DNA of 64,000 nt from contig DAOTTI010000189.1 of NCBI GenBank assembly GCA_034437795.1, positions 21,195-85,194 of the forward strand, written 5' to 3'. The position numbers were made by a program, and so were the translations under genes. Each line of letters begins with the position of its first letter. Within the stretch, counting starts at the first letter, position 1. Shown here in pieces: positions 35,162 through 44,072 of the stretch. The notes under the pieces are model-generated. The model did not search any database. It was not told the DNA's origin and saw only the letters and a list, made by a program, of their open reading frames with translations. Source of the DNA: DAOTTI01 sp034437795. Lineage in GTDB: Bacteria; Chloroflexota; UBA11872; UBA12225.

Positions 35162-36616
35162 ATGACCGCACCTCGGCCCAACATCCTGGTCCTCATGACG
35201 GATACGCTCCGCCCGGATTACGTGCCCGGCTACCGCCGCCCCTCGGACACCGAGGGCCTGCCGGGTACACTCATCTCGCGCCTCGGACTCGGCGCCCGCA
35301 CCCCTGTGATGGACGCGTTTGCCGCCGAGTCGGCCGTCTTCGAGCGCGCCTACGCCGCCTCGTTCCCCACCGTGCCTAATCGGAACGATCTACACACCGG
35401 CCGCTTCACCTTCCCCCACCGCGGCTGGTCCCCCCTGCCCTCTGACTTGCCGTGTCTGGCCGAGGCGATGAATCGCGCCGGCTACGCGACCCAGTTCTTT
35501 TGTGATACGCCAAACCAGGTCCCCATGGGCCTCCACCGCGGCTTCCAGGGCTGGGAGTGGCACCGCGGCCAGGAGGGCGACCGCGCACGGAACGACCCGC
35601 GCATCAAGGTCGACGATCTTGGCTGCGCCCCCGAGAAGCTGCGTGGCAACGGCGCCGCCTATCGCCAGCATCTGCGCAACCGTGCCTACTGGCAGGGTGA
35701 GGAAGACCACTACGCGCCGCGCACCATCCGCTCCGGCATCACCTGGCTCCAGCAACACTGGGAGGGCGACCGGCAGCGGCCGTTCTTCTTGTGGCTGGAC
35801 ACATTTGATCCGCACGAGCCGTGGGACGCGCCACCCTACTACACCGAGTGGTACGATCCGGGCTACGACGGGGAGGTGCTGGCTCACGCCAACTACGGCC
35901 GCGCCGACTACATGACCGAGCGTGAGCGCCAGCACGTCAAGGCGCTCTACGCCGCCGAGATCTCGATGGTCGACAAATGGTTCGGCCGCCTGCTCCAACA
36001 GCTCGACGACCTTGGCTACCGTGAGAACACCGCCGTCTTCCACCTCTCCGACCACGGCCACTACTTCGGTGACCACGGCCTCCAGGGCAAGCCCTTCCGC
36101 GAGCTCCTCTGGTTCTACGAGGGGCTGATCCGCATCGCCCTGACCGTCCGCCTCCCCGACGGGCGAGGCGCCGGGCGCCGGGTGCCGTCGCTGGCCCAGC
36201 CGCCCGACGTGACGGCCACCATCCTGGCCCTGGCCCAGGCAGAACTCCCTGGGGTACAGGGGCGCTCGCTGCTGCCGACGATCGATGGTGGCGAGGCGCC
36301 CCGCGAGCTAGCCTTCACCAGTCGCTACCCCATCCTGGCTGGGGAGGTGACGCCCTGCGCCATCACCACTCTCGAATGGAGCTACCAGTACTGGCCGGGG
36401 GCACCAGAAAAGGAGCGCCTCTATCACCTGGCCAGCGATCCGGGCCAGGAGCAAGACCTGCGCGCCACGCAGCCGGAGGTGGCCCGCGAGCTGCGCGCCG
36501 CCTACCTGGGGTGGTTGCGCGAGCAGCACGCGGCGATGGCGACATGGCTACAGGCCATCGAGCGCGACCCGTCATACCGGCCGGACCCAGGGCAGCTATT
36601 CCGCGGCATGCTCTAG
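35162..36616 (+). CDS. Sulfatase-like hydrolase of the alkaline phosphatase superfamily with Thr at the nucleophile position
   Basis: The 484-residue protein has the superfamily metal-binding start PNILVLMTDTLRPDYV, then SFPTVPNRNDLHTGRYTF-like sequence, DTFDPHEPWD and LSDHGHYFGDHGL with the late Asp-His. At the formylglycine site (CxPxR in sulfatases) the residue is Thr70 (T-V-P-N-R), so it cannot be converted to formylglycine. Thr nucleophiles are typical of phosphodiesterases/pyrophosphatases in the superfamily. It may therefore cleave phosphate or phosphonate esters, not sulfate. ATG 35162 is used; 37 upstream codons belong to low-complexity DNA. It follows the LacI-controlled binding protein by about 180 bases. 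Confidence 0.85.
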   Translation: MTAPRPNILVLMTDTLRPDYVPGYRRPSDTEGLPGTLISRLGLGARTPVMDAFAAESAVFERAYAASFPTVPNRNDLHTGRFTFPHRGWSPLPSDLPCLAEAMNRAGYATQFFCDTPNQVPMGLHRGFQGWEWHRGQEGDRARNDPRIKVDDLGCAPEKLRGNGAAYRQHLRNRAYWQGEEDHYAPRTIRSGITWLQQHWEGDRQRPFFLWLDTFDPHEPWDAPPYYTEWYDPGYDGEVLAHANYGRADYMTERERQHVKALYAAEISMVDKWFGRLLQQLDDLGYRENTAVFHLSDHGHYFGDHGLQGKPFRELLWFYEGLIRIALTVRLPDGRGAGRRVPSLAQPPDVTATILALAQAELPGVQGRSLLPTIDGGEAPRELAFTSRYPILAGEVTPCAITTLEWSYQYWPGAPEKERLYHLASDPGQEQDLRATQPEVARELRAAYLGWLREQHAAMATWLQAIERDPSYRPDPGQLFRGML

Positions 36617-36870
36617 CCGGGACCCTTCATCGTCCCTCATCGTCATTCATTCATTGGCGGCGATCAATTCCCTCTTCCACTGGGAGCGGGGAAGGGTGAG
36701 GGCTCGGTCCGTAACGGATCCAGCCATGCTCTTCCGGAGCACCGGCCTCGCAGGGAAAGAGTGACCATTGCCACAGGGATCCGGCCCAGCCCGCCGTGCA
36801 CCACCAGCGCGCCTCAGCACGCCGGAGCCCACCATTGCGCTACCGGCACCCCATGCACCGGCAGGGAAAT

Positions 36871-36906
36871 CCCTCGTCGATGCCGCTTCCGGCGCGTCGA
36901 CGAGGG
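36871..36906. repeat. Strong hairpin
   Basis: Arms CCCTCGTCGA (36871-36880) and TCGACGAGGG (36897-36906) are perfectly complementary. Inside, GCCG-CTTC-CGGC forms a second stem with a four-base loop. No T-run follows. It lies about 255 bases after the sulfatase-like gene; it could be an mRNA 3' structure or a DNA-binding site. Confidence 0.6.
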
Positions 36907-37070
36907 ACGTTGGCTCTAGAGCACAGTCTGCCGCGGCCCACCAGTGCGCCACCAGCACGCCCAGTCTGCCACGGCGTGCGCAGCGTGCCTGGTGCGCCAG
37001 TTCCCTTCAGTCTGCCGGATCCCGGAGGGCGCCACCGACGCGCCGCCACGGGTGGCATCCGACATGTACA

Positions 37071-37084
37071 GATGGTATACCATC
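37071..37084. promoter_or_regulatory. GntR-type operator, site 1
   Basis: GATGGTATACCATC is a perfect 14-bp palindrome, 173 bases before the binding-protein gene at 37257. It is the best copy of a motif found six times in this window and resembles sites of FCD-family GntR regulators such as ExuR/UxuR (core TGGTATACCA). Confidence 0.65.
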
Positions 37085-37256
37085 GACGGTTCGACCGACC
37101 GCTCGCGCGGGTTCTTGCAGCGCAGTCCTCACCCTCTTCCCAGAGAGGGGATCCTGCACCCCCGGAGCATCAGCGCCACGGGAAAGTGGCTTGCCATATC
37201 AGGAACCCGGGCTGGTGGAACAGCACACTACTCCCCGCAGCTGAGGTAGGCCGGCG

Positions 37257-38678
37257 ATGGAAGTAAGCAAGGCAATGCCGACAATGGAAGCAATGGTCGC
37301 GACGCCATCGCAAGGCGTCATGGCGCGTACTTCACGGCCGACGCGCCGTGCGGCCCTGGCCACCTTGATGGGCGCAGGCACGGCCGGCGCCGCAACCGCC
37401 ATGAGCGCCTGCGCCGGGCCGGGGGCGCCCCCGCCGGGCGCCTCACGGGCCGCCAGGCCGGCGACCATCGAGGTCCTGCACGAGTTCGGGCCGAACAGCT
37501 CGGACGGGCGATGGATGGGCGAGCTACTGGAGCGCATCCGCCAGCTGGCGCCCCACCTCACAGTGAAGTCGACGGTTACCTCCGGCTCATCGTGGGACGT
37601 GCTGCAGACGATGCTGGCGGCCGGGACGGCGCCGGACGTGTCCGAGACCTATGTCGCCAACGGGGCCAGCCTAGGCGCCAAGAAGATTGCCGAACCCCTG
37701 CAGACTGCCCTCAAGTCGGCCAGGGACTGGAGCCCGAGCGACTACTTCGACGGCCCGCGCGAGGCCTTCACCTACCGCGGGGACTTCGTCCTGGCACCGA
37801 TGTTTACCGCCCCGATGGCGGTGGCGGTGAACCAGGATATGCTCAGCCGCGCTGGCCTGGCGCTGCCGTCGCCGGCCTGGACCTGGGAGACGTTCACCGA
37901 TTACGCCGTGAAGCTGACCAGGCAAACCGGCGGCCAGGTGGAGGTCTACGGCGCGGCCATGCCGACCACCAACGGGTTTGGCGCGATGAACTTCTTCGGC
38001 GGCCCCCTGTGGAGCCACGGCGGCGACTGGGCCGATCGTGAGCGAGGCGTGGTCACCTTCCACCGGCCGGAAGGGGTGGCCGCGCTGGAGATGTGGGTCA
38101 GCATCGCCCTGAAGCGCCAGGCCGCTCCCACGAGCCAGCCAGCGAACTGGCAGGGCCTGTCCGGCACGCCGTTCTCGAACGGGCTGGCCGCGATGGCCTT
38201 CATCGCCAGCCCGGCCGTAAGCAATTACCTGCGGCAAGTGACGTCCTTCCCCTGGGCGACGGTACAGATGCCGCGCCAGAAGCAGCAGGGTTCCCATTTC
38301 TACGCCCATGGCTTCTTTGCCCTGCGTGCCGCCAGAGAAAAGGAGGCGGCCGTCGAGTTTGTGCGCCTGGCCAGCCTGCCCGAGCACGTCGCCCACTGGA
38401 ATATCGCGTCCTTTGGCATGCCGACGCGCAAATCGGCGGCGGCGCGGAAGGAATGGCAGGACCACTTGCGCACCCAGCCCCACCTGGCTGCCTTCAACGA
38501 AAGCCTGAAATACATGCGGGGCTACCCGCCCCTGCCCGGCTGGAACGAGGCGTCCGTGGGGCCGGAAGGGATCGGCCAGGCCCTGATCGACGCCGTCCAG
38601 GGCAAGGCGGCGCCCCGCACCGCACTCGAGGAAGCGGCGCGGCGCGCCGATGCCCTTCTCGCGCAGCAGCCCAGGTAA
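37257..38678 (+). CDS. ABC-type extracellular sugar-binding lipoprotein (family 1)
   Basis: The 473-residue protein has an unusually Met-rich N-terminus before a twin-arginine-type signal (RPTRRAALATLMGAGTAG) and lipobox SAC (Cys52). Family 1 features include AAGTAPDVSETYVANGASLG, PMFTAPMAVAVNQDMLSRAG, WTWETFTDYAVKLTRQ and FYAHGFFALRAAREKEAA. An ATG further in could be the real start, but GAGGTAGGCC precedes 37257. It is preceded by a GATGGTATACCATC operator and followed closely by a small frame and an ADP-ribosylglycohydrolase-fold gene. No permease is encoded nearby. Confidence 0.88.
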   Translation: MEVSKAMPTMEAMVATPSQGVMARTSRPTRRAALATLMGAGTAGAATAMSACAGPGAPPPGASRAARPATIEVLHEFGPNSSDGRWMGELLERIRQLAPHLTVKSTVTSGSSWDVLQTMLAAGTAPDVSETYVANGASLGAKKIAEPLQTALKSARDWSPSDYFDGPREAFTYRGDFVLAPMFTAPMAVAVNQDMLSRAGLALPSPAWTWETFTDYAVKLTRQTGGQVEVYGAAMPTTNGFGAMNFFGGPLWSHGGDWADRERGVVTFHRPEGVAALEMWVSIALKRQAAPTSQPANWQGLSGTPFSNGLAAMAFIASPAVSNYLRQVTSFPWATVQMPRQKQQGSHFYAHGFFALRAAREKEAAVEFVRLASLPEHVAHWNIASFGMPTRKSAAARKEWQDHLRTQPHLAAFNESLKYMRGYPPLPGWNEASVGPEGIGQALIDAVQGKAAPRTALEEAARRADALLAQQPR

Positions 38679-38696
38679 GCCAGGAGAGGTGGAGCG

Positions 38697-38942
38697 GTGA
38701 GGGCCAGCCGACAGGCGCTGCCTGGCCGCAGCCTAATCACGGTCAACCAGATCAGCCGGGAGCAGATGAGCCAGGAGCAGCCGCTGCCGGTTCACGATCC
38801 ACCAGATCTGCCAGCAGAACAGGGGGTGGCGCGGCGCCGCGACGCGAACGCCGCGGCGTTATATCCGGCGCTGCCTGGCCAGACAACTGGCGCGGATGAA
38901 CCAGCAGACGAGGACCAGCAGAAGACCAGCGGAAAGGACTGA
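38697..38942 (+). CDS. Small hypothetical protein in a binding-protein operon
   Basis: An 81-residue frame starting GTG with GGAGAGGTGGAGC upstream. It begins 18 bases after the binding-protein stop and ends 6 bases before the glycohydrolase start. It is polar, rich in Gln, Pro, Asp and Ala, with no predicted membrane segment. Position and spacing argue for translation; composition argues against a folded protein. I do not recognise it. Confidence 0.35.
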   Translation: MRASRQALPGRSLITVNQISREQMSQEQPLPVHDPPDLPAEQGVARRRDANAAALYPALPGQTTGADEPADEDQQKTSGKD

Positions 38943-38948
38943 TAGAGG

Positions 38949-39989
38949 ATGCCCCGTAGTGATGGCGACCGCGTGCCCACCATTGACCAGTTCACCGGCG
39001 CGCTGCTTGGCCTGGCCATCGGCGACGCCCTGGGCCGGCCGACGGAGGGCCAGCGCCATGATGAGATCCGCGCCCAGCCCCGCGAGGCGCTGCTGACCTT
39101 CCGCGCCTATCGCGACGGCCGGCTGGGCCGGATCCTGCCGCCCGGCTCCTGGAGCGACGACACCCAGCAGGCGCTGCTCCTGGCGGACTCCCTGGTCGCC
39201 GGCCGCGGGCTGGACGCCCAGGACTTTGCCGACCGCATGTACGCCCTGTGGCGGTCCGGCGCGGCCCGTGGCTACGGGCGCGTCTACCAGCAGGCGATGG
39301 CGCGGCGCGATGCCGGCCAGCCCTGGGAGCGCGCGGCCGTCGAAGACGACGTGATGAACGGCGCCGCCATGCGCATCGCTCCCCTGGGGCTCTTCTACTG
39401 GTTCGACCCCGCCGCCCTGGCCGACGCCGCCGCCCGCTCCAGCCGCGTCACGCACCGCCACCCGTCCGCCGTCGCCGGCGCCATCGGGGTTGCCCAGGCT
39501 TTCGCCTATGCCCTGACGCACACCGAACTCGACCCTGACGCCTTCGTCGCTGCGCTGCGCCGGCAGGTAGCGCCCGTCGATGCGGGGACGGCCGAGCACC
39601 TGGCACTGCTGCCCCGTGCGGTCCCCCTGGACCTGGATGACGCCTTCGCGCTACTCAGCCAGGTACCCGAGTTCGCCTCGCCGCCGGCTGGGGGGCGTGG
39701 CCGGGGCATCGGGGGCATGACCATCAGCCTGCTGCTGGGGGCCACTTATCTCTTCCTGCACACGGGTGGCGACTTCCGGCGGGCGGTGGAGGGGGCGATC
39801 CTGCTCGGCGGGGATACCGATGGCACGGCCGCCACCGCGGGGGCCCTGTGCGGCGCCTGGCGCGGGACGGCCACCCTGCCGGCGGAGCTGGCCGAGACGG
39901 TGGAGGAAGCGGAGCGGATCCGCGTCCTGGCGGTCTTGCTCCAGGAGCGATCGCTCTGGGCCGCGCGGTCATCGCCGGCGCTCGACTAG
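38949..39989 (+). CDS. ADP-ribosylglycohydrolase (DraG/ARH fold) family protein
   Basis: The 346-residue protein shows the complete DraG core: FTGALLGLAIGDALGRPTEG, GSWSDDTQQALLLADSLV with the first metal-binding Asp pair, and LLGGDTDGTAATAGALCGAW with the second. It lacks the long N-terminal extension of the paralogue at 30932. It is co-directional with, and closely spaced behind, a sugar-binding lipoprotein, so it may hydrolyse an imported glycoside rather than ADP-ribosyl protein. That reading is inference from context; the fold assignment is firm. Confidence 0.9.
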   Translation: MPRSDGDRVPTIDQFTGALLGLAIGDALGRPTEGQRHDEIRAQPREALLTFRAYRDGRLGRILPPGSWSDDTQQALLLADSLVAGRGLDAQDFADRMYALWRSGAARGYGRVYQQAMARRDAGQPWERAAVEDDVMNGAAMRIAPLGLFYWFDPAALADAAARSSRVTHRHPSAVAGAIGVAQAFAYALTHTELDPDAFVAALRRQVAPVDAGTAEHLALLPRAVPLDLDDAFALLSQVPEFASPPAGGRGRGIGGMTISLLLGATYLFLHTGGDFRRAVEGAILLGGDTDGTAATAGALCGAWRGTATLPAELAETVEEAERIRVLAVLLQERSLWAARSSPALD

Positions 39990-40276
39990 CCTCTCCTCAT
40001 TTGCAAAGCATGCGGAGCCATCACCCTGCCCTCTCCCAAAGGGAGCGGGGACCCTTCGCTGGCCCTGAAGAGTCGGTTATGCCCCTGTGGGCCACCAGCG
40101 ACAGAAAGGCTGGCGATTGCCACCGGAATCAAGGCCAGCCACGGCGGTCGCTCACGGTGCCGGCCGATGACGGCGTCGATCTCCGGCTCGCACCGCGCTG
40201 GAGCGAGGGCCGTGCACAGCTTAGCCAGGAGGCCAAGCCGGGCCCGCTGATCGTCGTAGTCGGGTGTGAGGCCATC

Positions 40277-42271
40277 CTAGACCACGCCCGCGACCACCCG
40301 CTCCAGCAGGAAGCGGCGCGTGCCGTCGTCAAGACCATAGTCGCGGTAGTTGACGCGCAGGTTATAGAGCACGTGGCGCTCGCGCCCGCGCTCGAGCTGT
40401 GCCCACAATCGCCCAGCCTCGCCTTCTGGCAATGCGCGCGCCACCGGCCGGATGTTGCAGGACGAGCCGGCGGGAACGAAGCCGCGTGGCGCGCAGAGGT
40501 GCTGGTAGAGGCGCATATATTTACCGGTCAGGCGCCAGGGCAGGTCCGACGGCTTGCTGGCCCAGGCAGCCTGCGGCTCCTCGCCGGCGATCTGGCCTCC
40601 CTGGCCAAGGGTAAAGAAGCGCATACCGGCGGCGGTCACCACCTCCGTGCTGAAGACGATCCGTGGCAGCCGGCGCCGCACGGCGGCGAAGAAACCGGCC
40701 TCGTCCCACCGCCAGAGTAGCGAGGCGTCCACGTGCACCGCGTCGATACCGAACTCCTCGACCGTTGGCGCCAGTTGGGCCAGATAGGCGTCGTGCCACT
40801 GGGGCGAATCGACGTCCATGCCGACAATCGGCGCCGTCCATGCTCCCGTGAATTGCACCGCGTCTGCCACCGCGTACCAGCCGCCATGCAGGTCGGGTAG
40901 CGTACCCTCCTCGCCGCCGGCGTTCGCGGGGCAGCCGAAGCACTCCACCTGAACGACGTTGACCCCCTGCCGGAACAGGAATGGAAAGGGGAAGCGGTAG
41001 CGGTCGTGGTGGCGGAACCACTGCGGGAGCGTAACCAGCGTTCGGCCGTTGAGCGTCAGGCGGATGATCCCATCCCCCACCCACGGCAGCCCGCCAAGCG
41101 TGAGCACCGCCTGGCACGTCTGCGGCAGGGGCACCGTCTCGAAGCTCCAGCCACCGGCGGCCGGCCGCACGTTGCGGAGGGGCTCACGCCCCGTGCGGAA
41201 GTCGAGCGGGCGTGCGGGAGCGCCGCCCGGCCAGCCGACGTAGGGGCCGCACAGCCGGTCGCGCGGGTGGTGCGGCTGGGCGCGCACCGCCAGATGAGCC
41301 AGCCGGTCGAAGCCGGGCCGGTACGGATCGGCCCCCCAGGCAAGCGTATGCACCATGGCCCGGTAGCCGCCGTCATGCAGCGCGTCGATCGCCTCACGGA
41401 AGCCCGCCCGGCCGCCCAGTTCCGGCGCCGGCACGTAATCCGGATAGCCGCGGTCGTACGGCGCGCACCAGCCGGGCAGGTAGAACAGCGCGCCGGGTGG
41501 GACCCCCAGCTCCTTGAGCTCCCGCGCCAAGTCTCGGAGGTGAGTGTACGTGTGCGCCACCTCGCCGTGCGGGCGCCATAGATCGAAGGTGAAGACGATG
41601 GGGATCTCCAGCACCCAGGCCGGCACGTCCCCCGCGGCGACCTGCTCTGCCAGCGAGCGCAGGCCGTAGGTCTGGCGTAGCCAGGCGTGGTGGCTGGCCA
41701 CGGCCGCATCCATGGTCGGCCAGTATTGCACCGTCAGCGGATCCTCGGCAGCCCACTCGAAGCAGAGCAGGAAGCCGTCTCCCGTGCGCCGCACGGCCGC
41801 CGACGGCCGGCGGGGCGTGACATGCTCCAGCAGCCCGCCGCCGCCACGATCCGTCCCCACAGCCTCCAGCGGCGCTCGCGCAGCGATCTCCAGCCAGCCA
41901 TCCGGGCCCAGATCCACGAGTACGAGTGGATAGGCCAGCCAGAGCAGGCCGAAGAAGTTGAGGCCCGCACGGTAGCTCTCTCCCGCCGGCATGTCACGGT
42001 CGATGCGCGTGCCGGCGTTCCAGGAGCACGGCAGGTGGATCACCGCCCGCTCGGGGAGCGGCACGTCCAGGGTGGCGCGGTCACGCCCGCGCGGGTCATC
42101 GGGCGGCGCCTCGCGCGGCGGCAGTCGCAGGGTGAGGCCGTGCGCCCCTTCCTGCCATGCCGGCGCCTGCGAGGCGCCGCCCCGCCGCACCCGTGCCCCA
42201 CGGACGACCTCCCAGATCGCTGCGGACCATGAGCGAACCCCCCGTCGCTCTCCCTTGCCGGCCTCACTCAC
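40277..42271 (-). CDS. Putative barrel glycoside hydrolase with inserted sandwich domain (paralogue of 57167)
   Basis: The 664-residue protein aligns along its length with the product at 57167-59050. Shared blocks are RAVIHLPCSWN (start), PIVFTFDLWRPHGEVAHTYTHLRDLARELKELGVPPG, YLPGWCAPYDRGYP, MVHTLAWGADP, then GPYVGWPGG leading into an inserted domain with RFPFPFLFRQGVNVVQVECFG, and EFGIDAVHVDASLLWRWDEAGF, FSTEVVTAAGM, QHLCAPRGFVP and NLRVNYRDYGL. Repeating strand-helix blocks with Asp/Glu/Trp suggest a TIM-barrel hydrolase; the insert looks galactose-binding-like. No signal peptide. It lies 26 bases after a sulfatase, in an operon with it. Substrate unknown. Confidence 0.7.
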   Translation of the reverse strand: MSEAGKGERRGVRSWSAAIWEVVRGARVRRGGASQAPAWQEGAHGLTLRLPPREAPPDDPRGRDRATLDVPLPERAVIHLPCSWNAGTRIDRDMPAGESYRAGLNFFGLLWLAYPLVLVDLGPDGWLEIAARAPLEAVGTDRGGGGLLEHVTPRRPSAAVRRTGDGFLLCFEWAAEDPLTVQYWPTMDAAVASHHAWLRQTYGLRSLAEQVAAGDVPAWVLEIPIVFTFDLWRPHGEVAHTYTHLRDLARELKELGVPPGALFYLPGWCAPYDRGYPDYVPAPELGGRAGFREAIDALHDGGYRAMVHTLAWGADPYRPGFDRLAHLAVRAQPHHPRDRLCGPYVGWPGGAPARPLDFRTGREPLRNVRPAAGGWSFETVPLPQTCQAVLTLGGLPWVGDGIIRLTLNGRTLVTLPQWFRHHDRYRFPFPFLFRQGVNVVQVECFGCPANAGGEEGTLPDLHGGWYAVADAVQFTGAWTAPIVGMDVDSPQWHDAYLAQLAPTVEEFGIDAVHVDASLLWRWDEAGFFAAVRRRLPRIVFSTEVVTAAGMRFFTLGQGGQIAGEEPQAAWASKPSDLPWRLTGKYMRLYQHLCAPRGFVPAGSSCNIRPVARALPEGEAGRLWAQLERGRERHVLYNLRVNYRDYGLDDGTRRFLLERVVAGVV

Positions 42272-42297
42272 GTCTGGCCTACCTTCTCACTCCTCGC

Positions 42298-43941
42298 TCA
42301 CTCGTGGCCCTCGTTCCTCGCCAGTCGCTCCTCGCTCCGCGCTCCTTCTCCTCGCCCCGGCTGCTTGGTCACGAAGGGATGGTTGGGCGTTTGCAGGTGC
42401 TCCCGTAGCCACGGCCGCTTCTCGGCGGGCAGGCCCCCGCGCGGCCCGATCAGGTAGCGGGCGGCCCCCCACATCAGCTGCGTGTATGGATCATAGTGCT
42501 CAAACATTAACGCCCACAGCGCGTCGCGCAGGTCCTGCGCCACCTCGGCGTACGCCGGCTCATCGATCACGTTGCGCACCTCGCCCGGATCGGCCTCTAG
42601 GTCGTACAGTTCATCCCAGTCGAAGCCGTTGAAGACGTACTTGTAGCGCTGGCCAATGGCGATGCGCTGGGTGTAGAGCAGCTCGCAGCCGTAGTAGCAG
42701 TTGAGCCGGTAGGCCGGCCAGTCCGCTTCGGCCGCCTCGGGGCGCATCATCAGGGGCAGCAGGTCGCGACCGTCGGCGTGGGGCAGCGCCGGCGCCCCCG
42801 CCACGGCGGTGAAGGTATGCGCCAGGTCCTGTAGCTGGACCAGCGCGTGCGTTCGGCTCCGCGCCGGGATCACGCCCGGCCAGCGCGCCACCAGCGGGAT
42901 GCGGATCGTCTCCTCGTAGGGCGTCCAGCCCTTGACCATACAGCGGTGGGCGCCCACGTTGTCCCCGTGGTCGGCGGTGAAGACGGTCAGGGTGTTGTTC
43001 ACCTGGCCCACCTCCCTGAGCGCATCAAGGACGATCCCCACCGCCGCATCCACCTGCTGGCAGTAGGCGTAGAAGTGGCGCAGCACCTCCCGCACGTCTT
43101 CGGGCGACAGTTCCTGCCACAGGCTGGCCTCGCGCGCCAGGAGCCGCGGCTTGTTCTGAAAGGTTTCCTCCAGGTAGTTCCTGGGGATTTCCACATCCTC
43201 CGGCCGGTACTGCGCCAGGAACGTCAGCAGGGGCTTATAGGGGTCGTGGGGCTCGGGGAAGTGCACCTCAATGTGCCAGGGGCGGCCGGACGCGGCGTAC
43301 TCGCGGATCAGCTGCGCCGCCGTGGTGGCAATGTGGTACTCCTGCGTCGCCTCGAACTCCCCGTCGATCTCCAGCCACAGGGTGTGCGTGTCGCCCCCGG
43401 GCCAGGTGACCGACCGGCGCCGGACCACCTCGTAGCGCCGGCGGGTGTCGCGAATGGTCGGGCCATAGCCGTCCACCCGGTTGCGCCGCGCCGCCTCCGG
43501 GGTGAGCGTAACCTGGACCGGCGCGCGGTACTCGTGGTAGCCGAAGTCCAGCGGGCCCCGCAGGCGGCTGGCGTGCCACTTGCCCACATAGCCCAGGCGG
43601 TACCCCACCTGGCGCAGGCGCTGAGAGAAGGTCTCGACGTCCGGCGCCAGATCGGGATTGAGCGACATCGGTACGTGCACCTGGTGGTAGACGCCGTTGT
43701 GCCAGGGGTAGGCCCCGGTGAGCAGGGCGGCGCGGGCGGGGCAGCAGATCGGCACCGGCGTGGAGGCGCGCTCACAGCAGAGGCCCTCCGCTACCAGCGC
43801 GTGCACGTGAGGCGTGCGGCACACCGACCGACCGGCAATCGTGTCCCAACGCATGTGGTCGCCGGTGATCAGCAGGATGTTCGGTGGCCCCGGTGGGGCA
43901 GGCGGGCCGTTCAGGCCCGACCGGTCAGCGTGGGTAGTCAT
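42298..43941 (-). CDS. Formylglycine-type sulfatase
   Basis: The 547-residue protein has NILLITGDHMRWDTI at the metal site, the CxPxR motif as C66-C-P-A-R with LLTGAYP after it, VGKWHASRLRG, HFPEPHDPY and FTADHGDNVGAH, the full set of arylsulfatase features. Cys66 would be oxidised to formylglycine by a dedicated enzyme not encoded here. It should remove sulfate from an organic ester; GWTPYEETIRIPL is also typical. No signal peptide is seen, so it may act inside the cell. GAGAGGAGACTG precedes the ATG. It is between a nitroreductase and a putative glycoside hydrolase on the same strand. Confidence 0.9.
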   Translation of the reverse strand: MTTHADRSGLNGPPAPPGPPNILLITGDHMRWDTIAGRSVCRTPHVHALVAEGLCCERASTPVPICCPARAALLTGAYPWHNGVYHQVHVPMSLNPDLAPDVETFSQRLRQVGYRLGYVGKWHASRLRGPLDFGYHEYRAPVQVTLTPEAARRNRVDGYGPTIRDTRRRYEVVRRRSVTWPGGDTHTLWLEIDGEFEATQEYHIATTAAQLIREYAASGRPWHIEVHFPEPHDPYKPLLTFLAQYRPEDVEIPRNYLEETFQNKPRLLAREASLWQELSPEDVREVLRHFYAYCQQVDAAVGIVLDALREVGQVNNTLTVFTADHGDNVGAHRCMVKGWTPYEETIRIPLVARWPGVIPARSRTHALVQLQDLAHTFTAVAGAPALPHADGRDLLPLMMRPEAAEADWPAYRLNCYYGCELLYTQRIAIGQRYKYVFNGFDWDELYDLEADPGEVRNVIDEPAYAEVAQDLRDALWALMFEHYDPYTQLMWGAARYLIGPRGGLPAEKRPWLREHLQTPNHPFVTKQPGRGEGARSEERLARNEGHE

Positions 43942-44072
43942 CAGTCTCCTCTCTGCCTGTGCAGCTTGCCGTAGCCACTGGCATGGCCAGACGTTTGGTG
44001 CCCCTTTCGCCTGCGGGTACCGGCGTCAGATGACGGCTGGCCGCGCACGCTGCTGAGCCCAGCGGCGCGGCG

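Larger units (their letters stand above)
36617..37256. other. Long intergenic region with hairpin, repeats and an operator
   Basis: No gene is supported in 640 bases. Notable parts are a CCCTCTTCCACTGGGAGCGGGG repeat-type unit near 36670 (shown shortened in other entries), a strong hairpin at 36871-36906, two AGTCTGCC(G/A)CGGC copies near 36927 and 36963, and the GTATAC palindrome at 37071-37084 before the next binding-protein gene. Confidence 0.5.
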
